Positions 36,351 to 45,972 are shown, counted from the first letter of the stretch. The stretch: 64,000 nt of DNA from Flavobacterium hiemivividum (GCF_004349145.1 NZ_SMFO01000006.1:124001-188000); one strand, 5' to 3'. The notes: generated by a model from the letters alone, not told the origin. Made by a program: numbers and translations.

Positions 36351-38006
36351 TTATTCTTGAAAAACTTCTTTGAACACTTCTTTTTTTACCATCTCTCTTT
36401 TGGCAACATCATAATAATGTTCAAATGTAACATGATTGATAGTGTCTGGACTATTTGCTAGGTCATAAGCTTTTTTAAATCCTTTAAGCTTTACTTTTAT
36501 GTTTTCGTCCACTGCTCTGGTTTCTTTAAACTCACGTATCAAATCTAAGATATCATGAGCTATATAAACAGTATCGTGAGCATTTATTACCACTTTTGAG
36601 TTTTCTGGAAGATCATTTAAAGTGCTTTTTATGGCAGCTTTATTTAAAAAAGAAACCTCTTGCGCTAAATCAATATGAATGATATCACCGTCAACATACT
36701 CTTTCTTCTTAAAACTGTAAGCTCTTTTTAAATTTCCTTTTAGAATAAAAATAATACTAATTACAATACCTAATAGTACTCCTTTCAACAAATCTGTTGT
36801 AACTACCGCTATTAAGGTGGCGATAAAAGGAATAAATTGATACTTTCCTTTTTCCCAAAAATGCATAAATGTTGCTGGCTTTGCCAATTTATAACCCACT
36901 AAAATTAATATAGTTGCTAAAGTAGCTAGTGGAATTTTATTTAATATTACTGGAATAGCAAGTACACTTAATAGTAAAAGTACACCGTGAATTATCGTTG
37001 ACATCTTTGATTTGGCTCCAGCATTATTATTTGCCGAAGAGCGCACGACTACAGATGTCATAGGCAAACCTCCTAAAAGCGCACTTAAAATATTACCTAC
37101 TCCTTGCGCTTTCAATTCCACATTAGTATCTGTATATCTTTTATGTTCATCCATTCTATCTGATGCTTCAATACACAATAGTGTTTCAATAGAGGCTACA
37201 ATCGCGATTGTTAAACCAACAACCCAAACTTGAGGATTCAAGAATCCTGAAAAATTAGGCGTAACCACAATCGATTTTAATTCATCAAAAGAAGTAGGAA
37301 TTGGTAAAGATACCAGGTGCTCATTCGAAATAGCTAAAGAACTACCTGAGATAATGAAAATTTCGTTCAACACAATTCCTGATATTACTGCTATTAAAGC
37401 ACCAGGAACTAATTTTAATTTCTTTAAAAAAGGAACTTTATCCCATGAAATTAATATGATTAACGATACAACAGTGACAACAATTGCCCCTAATTGAAAT
37501 TGATTAAAGACTTCAAATAAAGAAGAAAATGTGTTGTCTCCATTACTTTGAATAAAAGACTGATCTCCTTCAAAATCAGCATCATATCCAAATGCATGGG
37601 GCAATTGTTTTAAAATAATAATAACACCAATACCAGCAAGCATTCCTTCAATAACATTAGTAGGGAAGTAATTTGAAATACTCCCTGCTTTGATATATCC
37701 TAATGCAAGTTGCATAAATCCAGCGATTAACACCGCTGTTAAAAAGATGTCAAAAGCACCAAAATCAGTAATCGCTGTTAAAATAATCGCTGTTAAACCT
37801 GCTGCAGGTCCTGAAACACTTATATGTGATTTACTTAAAAAACCTACAACGATTCCTCCAATAACTCCTGAAATAATTCCTGAAAATAAAGGTGCTCCAG
37901 AAGCCATCGCTATTCCTAAACACAAGGGTAGCGCCACCAAAAAAACCACTAAACCAGATGCGAAATCAGATTTAAGGTTGGCAAAAAGATTAATTTTTTT
38001 TGTCAT
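36351..38006 (-). CDS. SulP family inorganic anion transporter (probable bicarbonate transporter)
   Basis: A 551-residue membrane protein with the SulP core: GLVVFLVALPLCLGIA near the N-terminus, SGPAAGLTAI, and about 12-14 segments. The C-terminal region (after 430) resembles a short STAS domain (KVVINAHDTVYIAHDILDLIREF). Sulfate is the textbook substrate, but the carbonic anhydrase partner points to bicarbonate, as in BicA-type SulP proteins. It is the second gene of a three-gene run. Confidence 0.9.
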   Translation of the reverse strand: MTKKINLFANLKSDFASGLVVFLVALPLCLGIAMASGAPLFSGIISGVIGGIVVGFLSKSHISVSGPAAGLTAIILTAITDFGAFDIFLTAVLIAGFMQLALGYIKAGSISNYFPTNVIEGMLAGIGVIIILKQLPHAFGYDADFEGDQSFIQSNGDNTFSSLFEVFNQFQLGAIVVTVVSLIILISWDKVPFLKKLKLVPGALIAVISGIVLNEIFIISGSSLAISNEHLVSLPIPTSFDELKSIVVTPNFSGFLNPQVWVVGLTIAIVASIETLLCIEASDRMDEHKRYTDTNVELKAQGVGNILSALLGGLPMTSVVVRSSANNNAGAKSKMSTIIHGVLLLLSVLAIPVILNKIPLATLATILILVGYKLAKPATFMHFWEKGKYQFIPFIATLIAVVTTDLLKGVLLGIVISIIFILKGNLKRAYSFKKKEYVDGDIIHIDLAQEVSFLNKAAIKSTLNDLPENSKVVINAHDTVYIAHDILDLIREFKETRAVDENIKVKLKGFKKAYDLANSPDTINHVTFEHYYDVAKREMVKKEVFKEVFQE

Positions 38007-38088
38007 AATACTAAAATAAATTATACGTAAACGTGCTACAACATTAATTAATGTAGCAGTTCATTTTTTTAAAATTTAAACGGAAGTA

Positions 38089-38373
38089 TTATGCCAAGTT
38101 AGGCGGAGGGGAAAATATAGTTGCCGCAATCTTATCGTGTTTCGATAGATTTTCGGATAAGATCAGACTTGATCTATTGTGTTCTAATGCTAGTAATCCA
38201 AGATCTAAATTGCTGTAATAATTAAAAACTTTTACCTCTTTTGGGGTGTGTTCTTCTTCGGATAAACTATAAAAAATAGAAGTGTCGCATGATTTATCTA
38301 TCATCCCCACAACTGCGGGAGTTGATAGAAAAGCTATAAATATGAATAAAAAAATGCGAGCTATTATTTTCAT
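38089..38373 (-). CDS. small exported hypothetical protein
   Basis: A 94-residue protein with an N-terminal hydrophobic signal (MKIIARIFLFIFIAFLSTPAVVG). The rest is soluble and has one Cys (SCDTSIFYS) and a C-terminal FSPPPNLA. No domain is recognised. It is 82 bases upstream of SulP on the same strand, so it may be co-transcribed with the anion transporter and carbonic anhydrase. Confidence 0.6.
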   Translation of the reverse strand: MKIIARIFLFIFIAFLSTPAVVGMIDKSCDTSIFYSLSEEEHTPKEVKVFNYYSNLDLGLLALEHNRSSLILSENLSKHDKIAATIFSPPPNLA

Positions 38374-38445
38374 AATTGCAAAAGTAAGATTAAATATATA
38401 AAATTGAAACTTCGATAAAAAAATTTGCGAAAATTTAACATTAGT

Positions 38446-38484
38446 AAAAAGCCAAAATAATACTCAAAGTACTAATAAGGCTTT
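38446..38484 (-). terminator. possible terminator of dps
   Basis: AAAGCC/GGCTTT stem enclosing TACT/AGTA, followed on the minus strand by TTTTT. It is weak compared with others in the window. Confidence 0.4.
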
Positions 38485-38512
38485 CATTTTATTTTAAAGG
38501 CCGGGAGCTTCA

Positions 38513-38986
38513 TTATTCCTCTAACCAAGCTTGCATCATCCATATTGTTTTCTCTTGCTCAGCAATAAAGTCGCTCATCATTGCATTAGAACCTTCATCA
38601 TTAACTTCTGCTGATTTATTGAGAATTTCTCTTTCTATCGTTAGTAAGTGAGATAATGAATTTACAATCAATTGAACCGCTTTTTCATCATTTGAAATAT
38701 TTTTACCAACTGTCAATTTATTATGTTTTATGTAGTCCTCAAATGTATGCAGTGGAGTTCCTCCTAACGTTAAAACACGTTCCGCGATCATATCAATCTT
38801 TAACTGCGAGTCATTATATAGTTCTTCGAATTTTACATGCAAATCAAAAAAACGTTTTCCACGGATGTTCCAATGAATTCCCCTTAAGTTCTGATAATAA
38901 ACTTGATAATTGGATAATAAGGAGTTTAATTCACCTATTATTAGTTCTGTTTCTTTAACGGGTAGACCTAAAATATTTGTTTTCAT
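38513..38986 (-). CDS. dps: Dps family DNA-binding / ferritin-like protein
   Basis: A 157-residue Dps protein when started at ATG 38986 (MKTNILGLP); the longer frame to 39088 is translated leader. Ferroxidase ligands His38, His50, Asp65 and Glu69 match the 12- and 15-residue spacings of the family. It stores iron and protects DNA from peroxide. It is divergent from oxyR, which is its likely activator. Confidence 0.95.
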   Translation of the reverse strand: MKTNILGLPVKETELIIGELNSLLSNYQVYYQNLRGIHWNIRGKRFFDLHVKFEELYNDSQLKIDMIAERVLTLGGTPLHTFEDYIKHNKLTVGKNISNDEKAVQLIVNSLSHLLTIEREILNKSAEVNDEGSNAMMSDFIAEQEKTIWMMQAWLEE

Positions 38987-39081
38987 GATTTTAATTTTAA
39001 CAAAGAAATGAAGAAATTCACAGAAAGCACTATAAATTAAATTGATTGTTTTTATATTTACATCGTAAAATACTATCAAAA

Positions 39082-40023
39082 ATGACAATCACTCAATTAA
39101 AATACGTCTTAGCAGTTGCTGAGCATAAAAATTTCACTTTAGCTGCAGAAAAATGTTTTGTTACCCAACCCACTTTAAGCATGCAAATTCAAAAAATCGA
39201 AGAAGAATTGAGTATCTTGATATTTGATCGCTCGAAAAAACCCATTCAACTTACTGATATTGGGCAAAAAATTGTGAATCAAGCTAAAAATATTGTCAAT
39301 GAAGCAGATCGAATTCACGATATAGTTGAACAACAAAAAGGATTTGTGGGCGGTGAATTCAGATTAGGAATAATTCCGACAATTATGCCAACTCTGCTTC
39401 CCATGTTTTTAAACAACTTTATAAAAAAATATCCAAAAATTAAGCTGATTATAGAAGAATTAAATACGGATGAAATTATAACTAAACTTAATAATGGCCA
39501 TCTCGATGCCGCAATCGCGGCCACTCCGTTGATGGAGGAAAAAATTAAGGAAATAGTTTTATATTTTGAACCATTTGTAGCATACATTCCCGAAAGTCAT
39601 CATCAATTTAAAAAGGAAGAAATTTCGATCTCAGATTTAAATATAGATGAAATTCTTTTATTGCAAGATGGCCACTGTTTTAGAGATGGAATTTTGAATT
39701 TATGTAAAAATAATCCAAAAAATGAATCTAGCCATTTTCAAATAGAAAGCGGAAGTTTTGAAACATTGATAAAATTAGCTGATGAAGGACTAGGGACAAC
39801 ACTCCTTCCCTATTTACATACTTTAGATCTAAAAGAAGCCGATAAAATAAAATTACGCCATTTTGTAGAACCTAAACCAGCTCGTGAAGTAAGCTTGGTT
39901 TTTCCAAAAAGTGAATTGAAAATGCATATAATTGATGCTTTGCGCACGAGTATCGCCGGCGTTATAAAAGGAGCTATTGTTTTCCAAAACGTACAAATTA
40001 TAAGCCCGTTGAAAAGCAAATAG
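39082..40023 (+). CDS. oxyR: hydrogen-peroxide-inducible activator OxyR (LysR family)
   Basis: A 313-residue LysR regulator started at ATG 39082 (MTITQLKYVLAVAEH). The helix-turn-helix is at about 18-37 (FTLAAEKCFVTQPTLSMQI). The redox cysteines of OxyR are both present, in QDGHCFRDGILNLC, at Cys199 and Cys208, the same numbering as E. coli. Peroxide should form a disulfide between them and activate the divergent dps gene. The 95-base divergent region must hold the operator. Confidence 0.95.
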   Translation: MTITQLKYVLAVAEHKNFTLAAEKCFVTQPTLSMQIQKIEEELSILIFDRSKKPIQLTDIGQKIVNQAKNIVNEADRIHDIVEQQKGFVGGEFRLGIIPTIMPTLLPMFLNNFIKKYPKIKLIIEELNTDEIITKLNNGHLDAAIAATPLMEEKIKEIVLYFEPFVAYIPESHHQFKKEEISISDLNIDEILLLQDGHCFRDGILNLCKNNPKNESSHFQIESGSFETLIKLADEGLGTTLLPYLHTLDLKEADKIKLRHFVEPKPAREVSLVFPKSELKMHIIDALRTSIAGVIKGAIVFQNVQIISPLKSK

Positions 40024-40031
40024 ACAAAAAA

Positions 40032-40058
40032 AGAGGCTATTCTTGTGGAATAGCCTCT
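40032..40058. terminator. bidirectional terminator between oxyR and the 65-residue gene
   Basis: AGAGGCTATTC/GAATAGCCTCT perfect 11-bp stem. The complement of AAAAAAA (40025-40031) gives the T run for the minus-strand gene. Confidence 0.85.
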
Positions 40059-40066
40059 CTAATATA

Positions 40067-40264
40067 TTATGAGTTTACTTTTAATACACATTGTTTTAAT
40101 TCTGGTTTTTCTATAATATAATGAAATAACCATTCTTGTAATTGTTCTATCTCGTAAGGCAATAGTGTTTTGATGGCTTTTTCTAATTCTTTGCAAAAAA
40201 GTATCGGGTCGAAACTCACTCTTTCTAGTATTGATTTTGCGTAATCAAACGTTATTTTAGACAT
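40067..40264 (-). CDS. small conserved hypothetical protein
   Basis: A 65-residue, helical, cytosolic protein (FDYAKSILERVSFDPILFCKELEKAIKTLLPYEI...). Its composition and the FDYAK...VSFDP...LFCKELEKAI pattern agree with small proteins common in Flavobacteria. Function unknown. It is a real gene because it has its own terminator. Confidence 0.75.
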   Translation of the reverse strand: MSKITFDYAKSILERVSFDPILFCKELEKAIKTLLPYEIEQLQEWLFHYIIEKPELKQCVLKVNS

Positions 40265-40399
40265 AATAATTTGAGAATTTATGGTTAAACTAATTTTGAA
40301 CTTAGCGTAAAAATACAGCTTTTAAAACAACCTCTACTCTATTTAACGTTTAATTTACATTATTAGTATGAGGTCTTGAAATAATAATGGAAATATAAA

Positions 40400-41065
40400 T
40401 TATTCTAATTTACTGGCACGAAACATCTCTCTTTTTCCCGGTGGCCCTGCCAGTTTCTCGACTTTAAAACCTACTTCGATCATACTCCTTTTCACTACCC
40501 CACGAGCTGCATAAGTAACTAGTGTCCCATTAGACTTCAGTGCGTCATACATTTTTTTAAATATAACCGTACTCCAAAGTTCTGGCTGCACACGATAGCC
40601 AAAAGCATCAAAATATATCAAATCGAATCGATCCAAGTCATTAATTTCTTCGAAAAATTGTTTTCTTTTAGTTAAAGTAAAATAATCATTAATAACAACA
40701 GCTTCTTCCCAATTGCATTGATGCATTTTTTCGAAAATCCCTTTTTTATCTACAGCATTCAACTCCTCCACATAATTCATAGAAACTAATTCATCTGCAG
40801 ATATTGGATAGGCTTCTACTCCTACATAATCGATTGATTGATTCATTTTCTTTCCTTCGAGAAAAGTAATAAAAGCATTCAAACCCGTCCCGAAACCAAT
40901 TTCTAAAATAGAAATGGTTTTATTTTGAAATAAGGACAATCCGTTTTTAATAAAAACATGTTGTGCTTCTTGAATCGCACCATGCTTAGAATGATAACAT
41001 TCGTCCCATTCCTTAATTTGTATGGTCGTAGAACCATCAAGTGTATGTATAATTTCTCTTTTCAA
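40400..41065 (-). CDS. mnmD: tRNA (5-methylaminomethyl-2-thiouridine)(34) methyltransferase MnmD
   Basis: A 221-residue SAM methyltransferase that completes mnm5s2U at the tRNA wobble position. The SAM motif LEIGFGTGLNAF is at about 56-67, and the IYFDAFGYRVQPELWS segment is diagnostic of the MnmC N-terminal domain. As in other Bacteroidota it is a stand-alone enzyme, not fused to the FAD domain of MnmC. It is divergent from ilvE. Confidence 0.93.
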   Translation of the reverse strand: MKREIIHTLDGSTTIQIKEWDECYHSKHGAIQEAQHVFIKNGLSLFQNKTISILEIGFGTGLNAFITFLEGKKMNQSIDYVGVEAYPISADELVSMNYVEELNAVDKKGIFEKMHQCNWEEAVVINDYFTLTKRKQFFEEINDLDRFDLIYFDAFGYRVQPELWSTVIFKKMYDALKSNGTLVTYAARGVVKRSMIEVGFKVEKLAGPPGKREMFRASKLE

Positions 41066-41272
41066 AATAGTGTTTTTGAAGGTATTAATATTTTATACTT
41101 TTCGTATTGGGTCAAAATTAGTAAAATCTACAATAGTTCATTCAAAAAGCGTTCTTTATTATGTATTTCATAGAAAACACAAGCTTTTTATTTGATTTTT
41201 ATACTTGTAAATAATTCACCTTTTAAAGCTATAATTATTGAAGTTTTGACAAGAAATTCGTTGTTTTTTATT

Positions 41273-41280
41273 TAATTTTG
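41273..41280 (+). promoter_or_regulatory. -7 box of ilvE
   Basis: TAATTTTG, followed by a leader of about 85 bases before ATG 41370. A TTG is at 41246-41248, 24 bases away, slightly too far. The leader contains an 8-codon frame MNQSLICI at 41282 but no terminator hairpin. Confidence 0.4.
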
Positions 41281-41369
41281 CATGAATCAGAGTTTAATTT
41301 GCATATAAAGTATGCTTTAGACGATTGACTAGACTATTTCCAACTTTAAAATAAAAACAACATAATATT

Positions 41370-42437
41370 ATGAGCACAACTCACACTGGCAAAATTGATA
41401 TCATAAAAGCAGCGGCTTCTAAAATCAATGAAGTAGATTTTGAAAATTTAAGCTTTGGTTCAGTATTCACTGATCATTTACTTGAATGTGATTTTATAAA
41501 TGGAGAATGGCAAAAACCGGTCATTAAACCGTATGCACCATTTTTGTTAGATCCTTCTGCTAGAGTTTTTCATTATGGTCAAGCCATTTTTGAAGGGATG
41601 AAAGCATATAAAGATGAAAGTGATGACATTTGGCTTTTTAGACCTGATGAAAACTTCAAAAGATTCAATAACTCAGCAGTAAGAATGGCGATGCCAGAAG
41701 TTCCTGAAGATGTTTTTATGAATGGTCTAAATGAACTATTGAGGTTAGATGAAGCTTGGATTAAAAAAGGAAAAGGAAATACACTATATATCAGACCGTT
41801 TTTAATTGCTACTGGTCAAGGAGTAATTGCAAATCCATCTGACGATTACAAATTTATGGTTATTTTATCGCCAGCAAAATCATATTATTCTGGAGAAGTA
41901 AAAGTATTAATTGCAGAGCATTTTAGTAGAGCTGCAAACGGTGGAATTGGAGCTGCAAAAGCTGCAGGAAACTACGCTGCTCAGTTTTACCCAACTAGCT
42001 TAGCAAATGCAGCAGGATTTCAGCAAGTAATATGGACAGATGATGCAACACATACAAAACTGGAAGAAGCGGGTACAATGAATGTGTTTTTTAGAATAAA
42101 TGACACTTTATATACTGCTCCTACAAGTGAGAGAATTCTTGATGGTATTACTAGAAAAAGCCTTATTGACATGGCTAAAAAAGAAGGTATTGCAGTTGAA
42201 GTGCGCCCAGTTTTAGTTTCAGAGCTTGTTGAAGCATCTAAAAATGGTACTCTAAAAGAAATATTTGGTGCAGGTACTGCAGCAGTAGTTAACCCGATCA
42301 TTGGATTCTCTTATAAAGAAGTGTATTATGAATTACCAAAAATTGAAAATTCATATGCATCTCAACTTAAAGATAAATTAACAAACATACAACACAAACT
42401 AGCCGAAGACACCTTTGGCTGGACTGTAAAAGTATAG
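41370..42437 (+). CDS. ilvE: branched-chain amino acid aminotransferase
   Basis: A 355-residue class IV PLP aminotransferase of the eukaryotic-like BCAT type. PLP lysine is Lys197 (GIGAAKAAGNYAAQ); other motifs are FHYGQAIFEGMKAYK and VFFRINDTLYTAPTS. It transfers amino groups between Leu/Ile/Val and their 2-oxoacids. It is monocistronic. Confidence 0.96.
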   Translation: MSTTHTGKIDIIKAAASKINEVDFENLSFGSVFTDHLLECDFINGEWQKPVIKPYAPFLLDPSARVFHYGQAIFEGMKAYKDESDDIWLFRPDENFKRFNNSAVRMAMPEVPEDVFMNGLNELLRLDEAWIKKGKGNTLYIRPFLIATGQGVIANPSDDYKFMVILSPAKSYYSGEVKVLIAEHFSRAANGGIGAAKAAGNYAAQFYPTSLANAAGFQQVIWTDDATHTKLEEAGTMNVFFRINDTLYTAPTSERILDGITRKSLIDMAKKEGIAVEVRPVLVSELVEASKNGTLKEIFGAGTAAVVNPIIGFSYKEVYYELPKIENSYASQLKDKLTNIQHKLAEDTFGWTVKV

Positions 42438-42475
42438 TTTCATATTCTATTATTTGACGGTGCAACTTTAAATAC

Positions 42476-42511
42476 AAAAGCGATTCCCAATTATGGGAAT
42501 CGCTTTTTTTT
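42476..42511 (+). terminator. terminator of ilvE
   Basis: A perfect 14-bp stem (42476-42489 with 42494-42507) and T run. Confidence 0.88.
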
Positions 42512-42593
42512 ATATCTTATTTATTCACTGGTTAAGGCTTTATTTGCCGTTGATGAAAACCAGCAACTATATACAAGAACGAAAGAAACTTTG

Positions 42594-42980
42594 TTATTCT
42601 CCCAAAATTTTAGAAAAATTGGGTTTGAAATAATTTGGCCCCTTCATTACTTTTCCGTCTTCACGATAGATAGGATTTCCTTCGGCGTCTAATTTACTCA
42701 TATTACTACGTTGAATTTCATCAAAAACCGCTTCTATTTTATCTTGTAACCCATGTTCAATGATCGTTCCACATAGGATATACATCATATCGCCTAAGGC
42801 ATCTGCTATTTCTACCAAATCATTATTTTGAACAGCTTCCAGATATTCTTCATTTTCTTCCTTCATCAAATGATAACGTAACATTTTCTTATTTTCTCCC
42901 AAATCGGCGACTGGAGTTTCACTATGTCCAATCTTAAATGCCGTGTGAAATTCTTTAACTGAATCGATTTGTTTTTGCAT
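42594..42980 (-). CDS. MazG-like nucleoside triphosphate pyrophosphohydrolase
   Basis: A 128-residue all-alpha NTP-PPase. The Mg-binding pattern is KEENEEYLEA (first EExxE pair) and EIADALGDMMYILCG (second E..D pair). The C-terminal FKPNFSKIL is usual for this family. It hydrolyses a nucleoside triphosphate, perhaps a damaged nucleotide; substrate unknown. Confidence 0.88.
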   Translation of the reverse strand: MQKQIDSVKEFHTAFKIGHSETPVADLGENKKMLRYHLMKEENEEYLEAVQNNDLVEIADALGDMMYILCGTIIEHGLQDKIEAVFDEIQRSNMSKLDAEGNPIYREDGKVMKGPNYFKPNFSKILGE

Positions 42981-43035
42981 AATTATATTTGATTAAATGA
43001 GGGTACAAATTAGCAACTTATTCTAAACAATTGAT

Positions 43036-43043
43036 TAAATTTG
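43036..43043 (+). promoter_or_regulatory. -7 box of the small membrane protein gene
   Basis: TAAATTTG, 19 bases before ATG 43063. No -33 TTG. Confidence 0.5.
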
Positions 43044-43062
43044 CACAAAATAATTCAAACGT

Positions 43063-43251
43063 ATGTTTAGTCAAGGACAATTAATATTTGCAGGCTGTTT
43101 TTTTATTGCTTTTGTAGTAGCAATGATTTTTGCTTATAGAAAAGATGTGAAAATTCATCAGGAGTTTTACAAAGGCAACTATAAAGTGTTATTAGCTTTC
43201 GTATTTTTTATTGGGATGCTATTTGTAATAAAAGTTTTTTTTAAGCGCTAA
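43063..43251 (+). CDS. small membrane protein, two transmembrane segments
   Basis: A 62-residue protein with hydrophobic segments at about 5-25 and 42-59, separated by a basic, soluble stretch (RKDVKIHQEFYKGNYK). It ends FFKR. No domain is known. A good -7 box in front supports expression, and proteins of this form are common in Flavobacteria. Confidence 0.65.
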   Translation: MFSQGQLIFAGCFFIAFVVAMIFAYRKDVKIHQEFYKGNYKVLLAFVFFIGMLFVIKVFFKR

Positions 43252-43719
43252 TTTAAGTCTTAAAAAATAGCGCTCCGCAGCAAGCAGTATTTTGCCTATT
43301 CTGCTTTTCTAAGACTTGAAAATATTTTCTAATAGCACACTATTATTATTGAATAGGAATTTGGTTTTATTTCAAAAGACAGACTACTTCCTTCAAAATC
43401 TTTTCCACAAGATTTCACAAAATCCTATTTCAGATAGATATTACTGCTACAGAGGCCACATTCGCACATTGCAAACCAATGTTAATTATTCGAATGTTAA
43501 CCTACAATCAACTTTATTCAGTAACTATTTTCGCTCCCTCATTAATAAACCGTAATATTACATTAAGAATAAATAAGTTCAAATAATAGTATTCGAATTA
43601 AAAAATAATTGAAGAAAAACACTCCGCCGAAATCCTGTGCAATTTTCATAATTTCTTTATGATTCGTCCTACATATTAATAAAAATTCTAACTTTACAAC
43701 TGAATTCAACCAATAGATT
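43252..43719. other. 468-base intergenic region
   Basis: An open frame of 79 codons (43316-43555) has no family resemblance, no initiation signal and random composition, and is not called. No strong hairpin or repeat is seen. The nearest -7-like sequence to the next gene, TAACTTTA at 43689-43696, misses the final G. Confidence 0.5.
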
Positions 43720-44913
43720 ATGCGTATTTTAAAATATATATTTCTTTTGTTATTACTTAGTATAGTAGCCTTGTCCATTTTTATTGCCACACAAAAAGGT
43801 GAATTTACTATCGAAAGAAGCAAAATTATCAATTCACCAAAATCAGCTGTTTTTAACTACGTTAATGATTATAGAAACTGGGCCGACTTCGGTTCTTGGA
43901 CTGCCGAAGATCCGGAGATAAAAGTTCAATATCCTGCTGTAACTATTGGTAAAGGCGCATCCTATTCTTGGGAAGGAAAAGATGGAACTGGTGAAATGCG
44001 TACATTATTTGTAAAAGAAAATGATAGTATTGCTCAAAAAATGAATTTCAACGGAACCAATTCATCCGTTTTCTGGACTTTTAAAGATACCATCGGTGGA
44101 ACAAACGTAACATGGAAAACTAAGGGAAACATGAGTTTTCTATTTAAAGTCTATACTGCTTTAAACGGCGGCGTTGACAAGGTTATTGGAAGCATGTATG
44201 AAAAAAGCTTAACTAACTTAGACATAGCACTGGACTATGAAATAAATACATTTTCGGTGAAAGAAAACGGACTAGTAAAAAAACCTCAAACTTTTTATTT
44301 GGCTCAAACTTTCACAAGCGAATTATCAAAAGTCAATAAAAACGCTAAAATTGTTATTCCAACTATCGTCGCTTTTTGTGAACAAAATGACATTTCTGTA
44401 AATGGAAAGCCATTTGTAATTTATCACACCTATGATATCGCAAAAGGATTGGCAAAAATTTCAATTTGCGTTCCTATTAAAAAGGAAATTTATATAAGTC
44501 CTGGAAGTGATATCGTTTCTGGAAAACTAGACGCATTTGAAGGAGTGAAAACAACCTTAACCGGAGACTATTCGCATATCACAAAAGGATATGATAAGGC
44601 ATTGGCATTTATTACTAAAAACCAATTAGCCTCAGATCCAAAAATATCACATATCCAGATTTATTCGACTGGAAAAACTGAAATAAAAAACCCGTCAAAA
44701 TGGGTTACTGAAGTATACATACCGATTGTACCAAAAATTGTTATTCCGGTAAAAACCTATGTTCCCGCTACTGCTGAACCCTCTACTACCACACCAGTAG
44801 CGCCTATAACTGCAATAACTCCAGTAAAAATAGACAAACCTACGGTGAAACCTACTCCATCAAAAAAATCACCGACCACTAAAACCACAGAAGAATTGCC
44901 TTCTGAATTCTAG
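43720..44913 (+). CDS. SRPBCC / GyrI-like two-domain protein
   Basis: A 397-residue protein anchored by one N-terminal hydrophobic segment (3-24). Residues about 30-180 form a START/polyketide-cyclase (SRPBCC) ligand-binding domain (KIINSPKSAVFNYVNDYRNWADFGSW). Residues about 190-335 resemble the GyrI-like/AraC effector-binding domain. A Pro/Thr-rich tail (SKKSPTTKTTEEL) ends it. Such fusions may bind small hydrophobic or cationic molecules; function unknown. Confidence 0.82.
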   Translation: MRILKYIFLLLLLSIVALSIFIATQKGEFTIERSKIINSPKSAVFNYVNDYRNWADFGSWTAEDPEIKVQYPAVTIGKGASYSWEGKDGTGEMRTLFVKENDSIAQKMNFNGTNSSVFWTFKDTIGGTNVTWKTKGNMSFLFKVYTALNGGVDKVIGSMYEKSLTNLDIALDYEINTFSVKENGLVKKPQTFYLAQTFTSELSKVNKNAKIVIPTIVAFCEQNDISVNGKPFVIYHTYDIAKGLAKISICVPIKKEIYISPGSDIVSGKLDAFEGVKTTLTGDYSHITKGYDKALAFITKNQLASDPKISHIQIYSTGKTEIKNPSKWVTEVYIPIVPKIVIPVKTYVPATAEPSTTTPVAPITAITPVKIDKPTVKPTPSKKSPTTKTTEELPSEF

Positions 44914-44976
44914 TTTTTTTTTCGTAGCTAATTAAACCTTCCTACCCAATATCAATCTAACCTATAAACTATCGCT

Positions 44977-45519
44977 TTGCAGGAAGAAGAGGAATTTATT
45001 CAGCAGTTATTGAACCCTACGACACAAAACGAGGCGTTCCAAAAACTCCTATTAACCTATCAAAAGCCACTTTATAATCACATTCGAAATATTATTTTGA
45101 ATCATGATGATACAGATGATGTGTTGCAAAATACCTTTATTAAAGTTTATCAAAATTTAAGTAAATTTAAAGGAGAAAGCAAACTGTTTTCCTGGATGTA
45201 TCGCATTGCTACAAATGAAGCACTTACATTTTTAAATCAAAAAGCTAAAAGAGGAGGAATCTCATCTGAGACATTGCAGAATAAAACAATTGACAATCTT
45301 ACATCTGACAGCCATTTTGATGGCGATGAACTTCAAATAAAATTGCAAAAAGCGATTATTACCCTTCCTGAAAAACAACAATTGGTTTTTAAGATGAAAT
45401 ATTTTGAAGAACTAAAATACGAACAAATATCAGAAATATTAGGGACTTCAGTTGGTGCATTGAAAGCTTCCTACCATCATGCGGTAAAAAAAATTGAAGC
45501 ATTTGTAACTTCAAATTAA
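44977..45519 (+). CDS. ECF-type RNA polymerase sigma factor
   Basis: A 180-residue sigma-70 family factor with region 2 (HDDTDDVLQNTFIKVYQNLSKFKGESKLFSWMYRIA) and region 4 helix-turn-helix (LPEKQQLVFKMKYFEELKYEQISEILGTSVGALKASYHHAVKK). The only start before region 2 in this frame is TTG 44977, since a stop codon lies at 44965-44967. It is the first gene of a three-gene operon, with a one-TM regulator and a periplasmic protein behind. Confidence 0.92.
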   Translation: MQEEEEFIQQLLNPTTQNEAFQKLLLTYQKPLYNHIRNIILNHDDTDDVLQNTFIKVYQNLSKFKGESKLFSWMYRIATNEALTFLNQKAKRGGISSETLQNKTIDNLTSDSHFDGDELQIKLQKAIITLPEKQQLVFKMKYFEELKYEQISEILGTSVGALKASYHHAVKKIEAFVTSN

Positions 45520-45552
45520 ACCTTTTTACTAAAATTAAGTCTTATACATGTT

Positions 45553-45972
45553 ATGAAAGAATTTAAATTAGAAAACGAACCTAAAATTGAATCTGGATTT
45601 AAAACTCCAGAACATTACTTTGAAAATTTCTCAAAGAACTTCATGCAGCAATTACCTGAAGAAGAACCGAAGGTAATTTCTCTTTTTCAAAAAAATAAAA
45701 AGATTGTAATGATGGTTGCTGCGGTTTTAACTATTTCGATTCTAATTCCTGTAGTTTACAATAATAGCATTAATGCAAATAATAATGAGATAGACGCAAC
45801 AGCTTTGGAAAATTACCTAAGTTATCAATCTAATATCAATCAATATGAATTAATTAATGGTCTAGAGGCTGATGAAATCGATAATATTAAAACAACAGTA
45901 GTTCTAGAAAATGCAACTATTGAAGACATATTAGCAACTAATGGTAATTTAGAACTCCTTATGCTAGAATAA
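45553..45972 (+). CDS. probable membrane anti-sigma-like protein
   Basis: A 139-residue protein with one membrane segment (about 50-70, KIVMMVAAVLTISILIPVVY). The cytoplasmic N-terminus (FKTPEHYFENFSKNF) precedes the segment, and an extracytoplasmic acidic tail follows. Position directly behind a sigma factor suggests an anti-sigma role, but no zinc-binding anti-sigma motif is seen. The next gene follows after 33 bases. Confidence 0.7.
   Translation: MKEFKLENEPKIESGFKTPEHYFENFSKNFMQQLPEEEPKVISLFQKNKKIVMMVAAVLTISILIPVVYNNSINANNNEIDATALENYLSYQSNINQYELINGLEADEIDNIKTTVVLENATIEDILATNGNLELLMLE

Noticed and set aside
41282-41308. 8-codon frame MNQSLICI in the ilvE leader, suggesting attenuation
   Set aside because: No terminator/antiterminator hairpins follow, and only three branched-chain codons are present.
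43316-43555. 79-codon open frame
   Set aside because: Random composition, no domain, no initiation signal; between two confident genes with their own signals.
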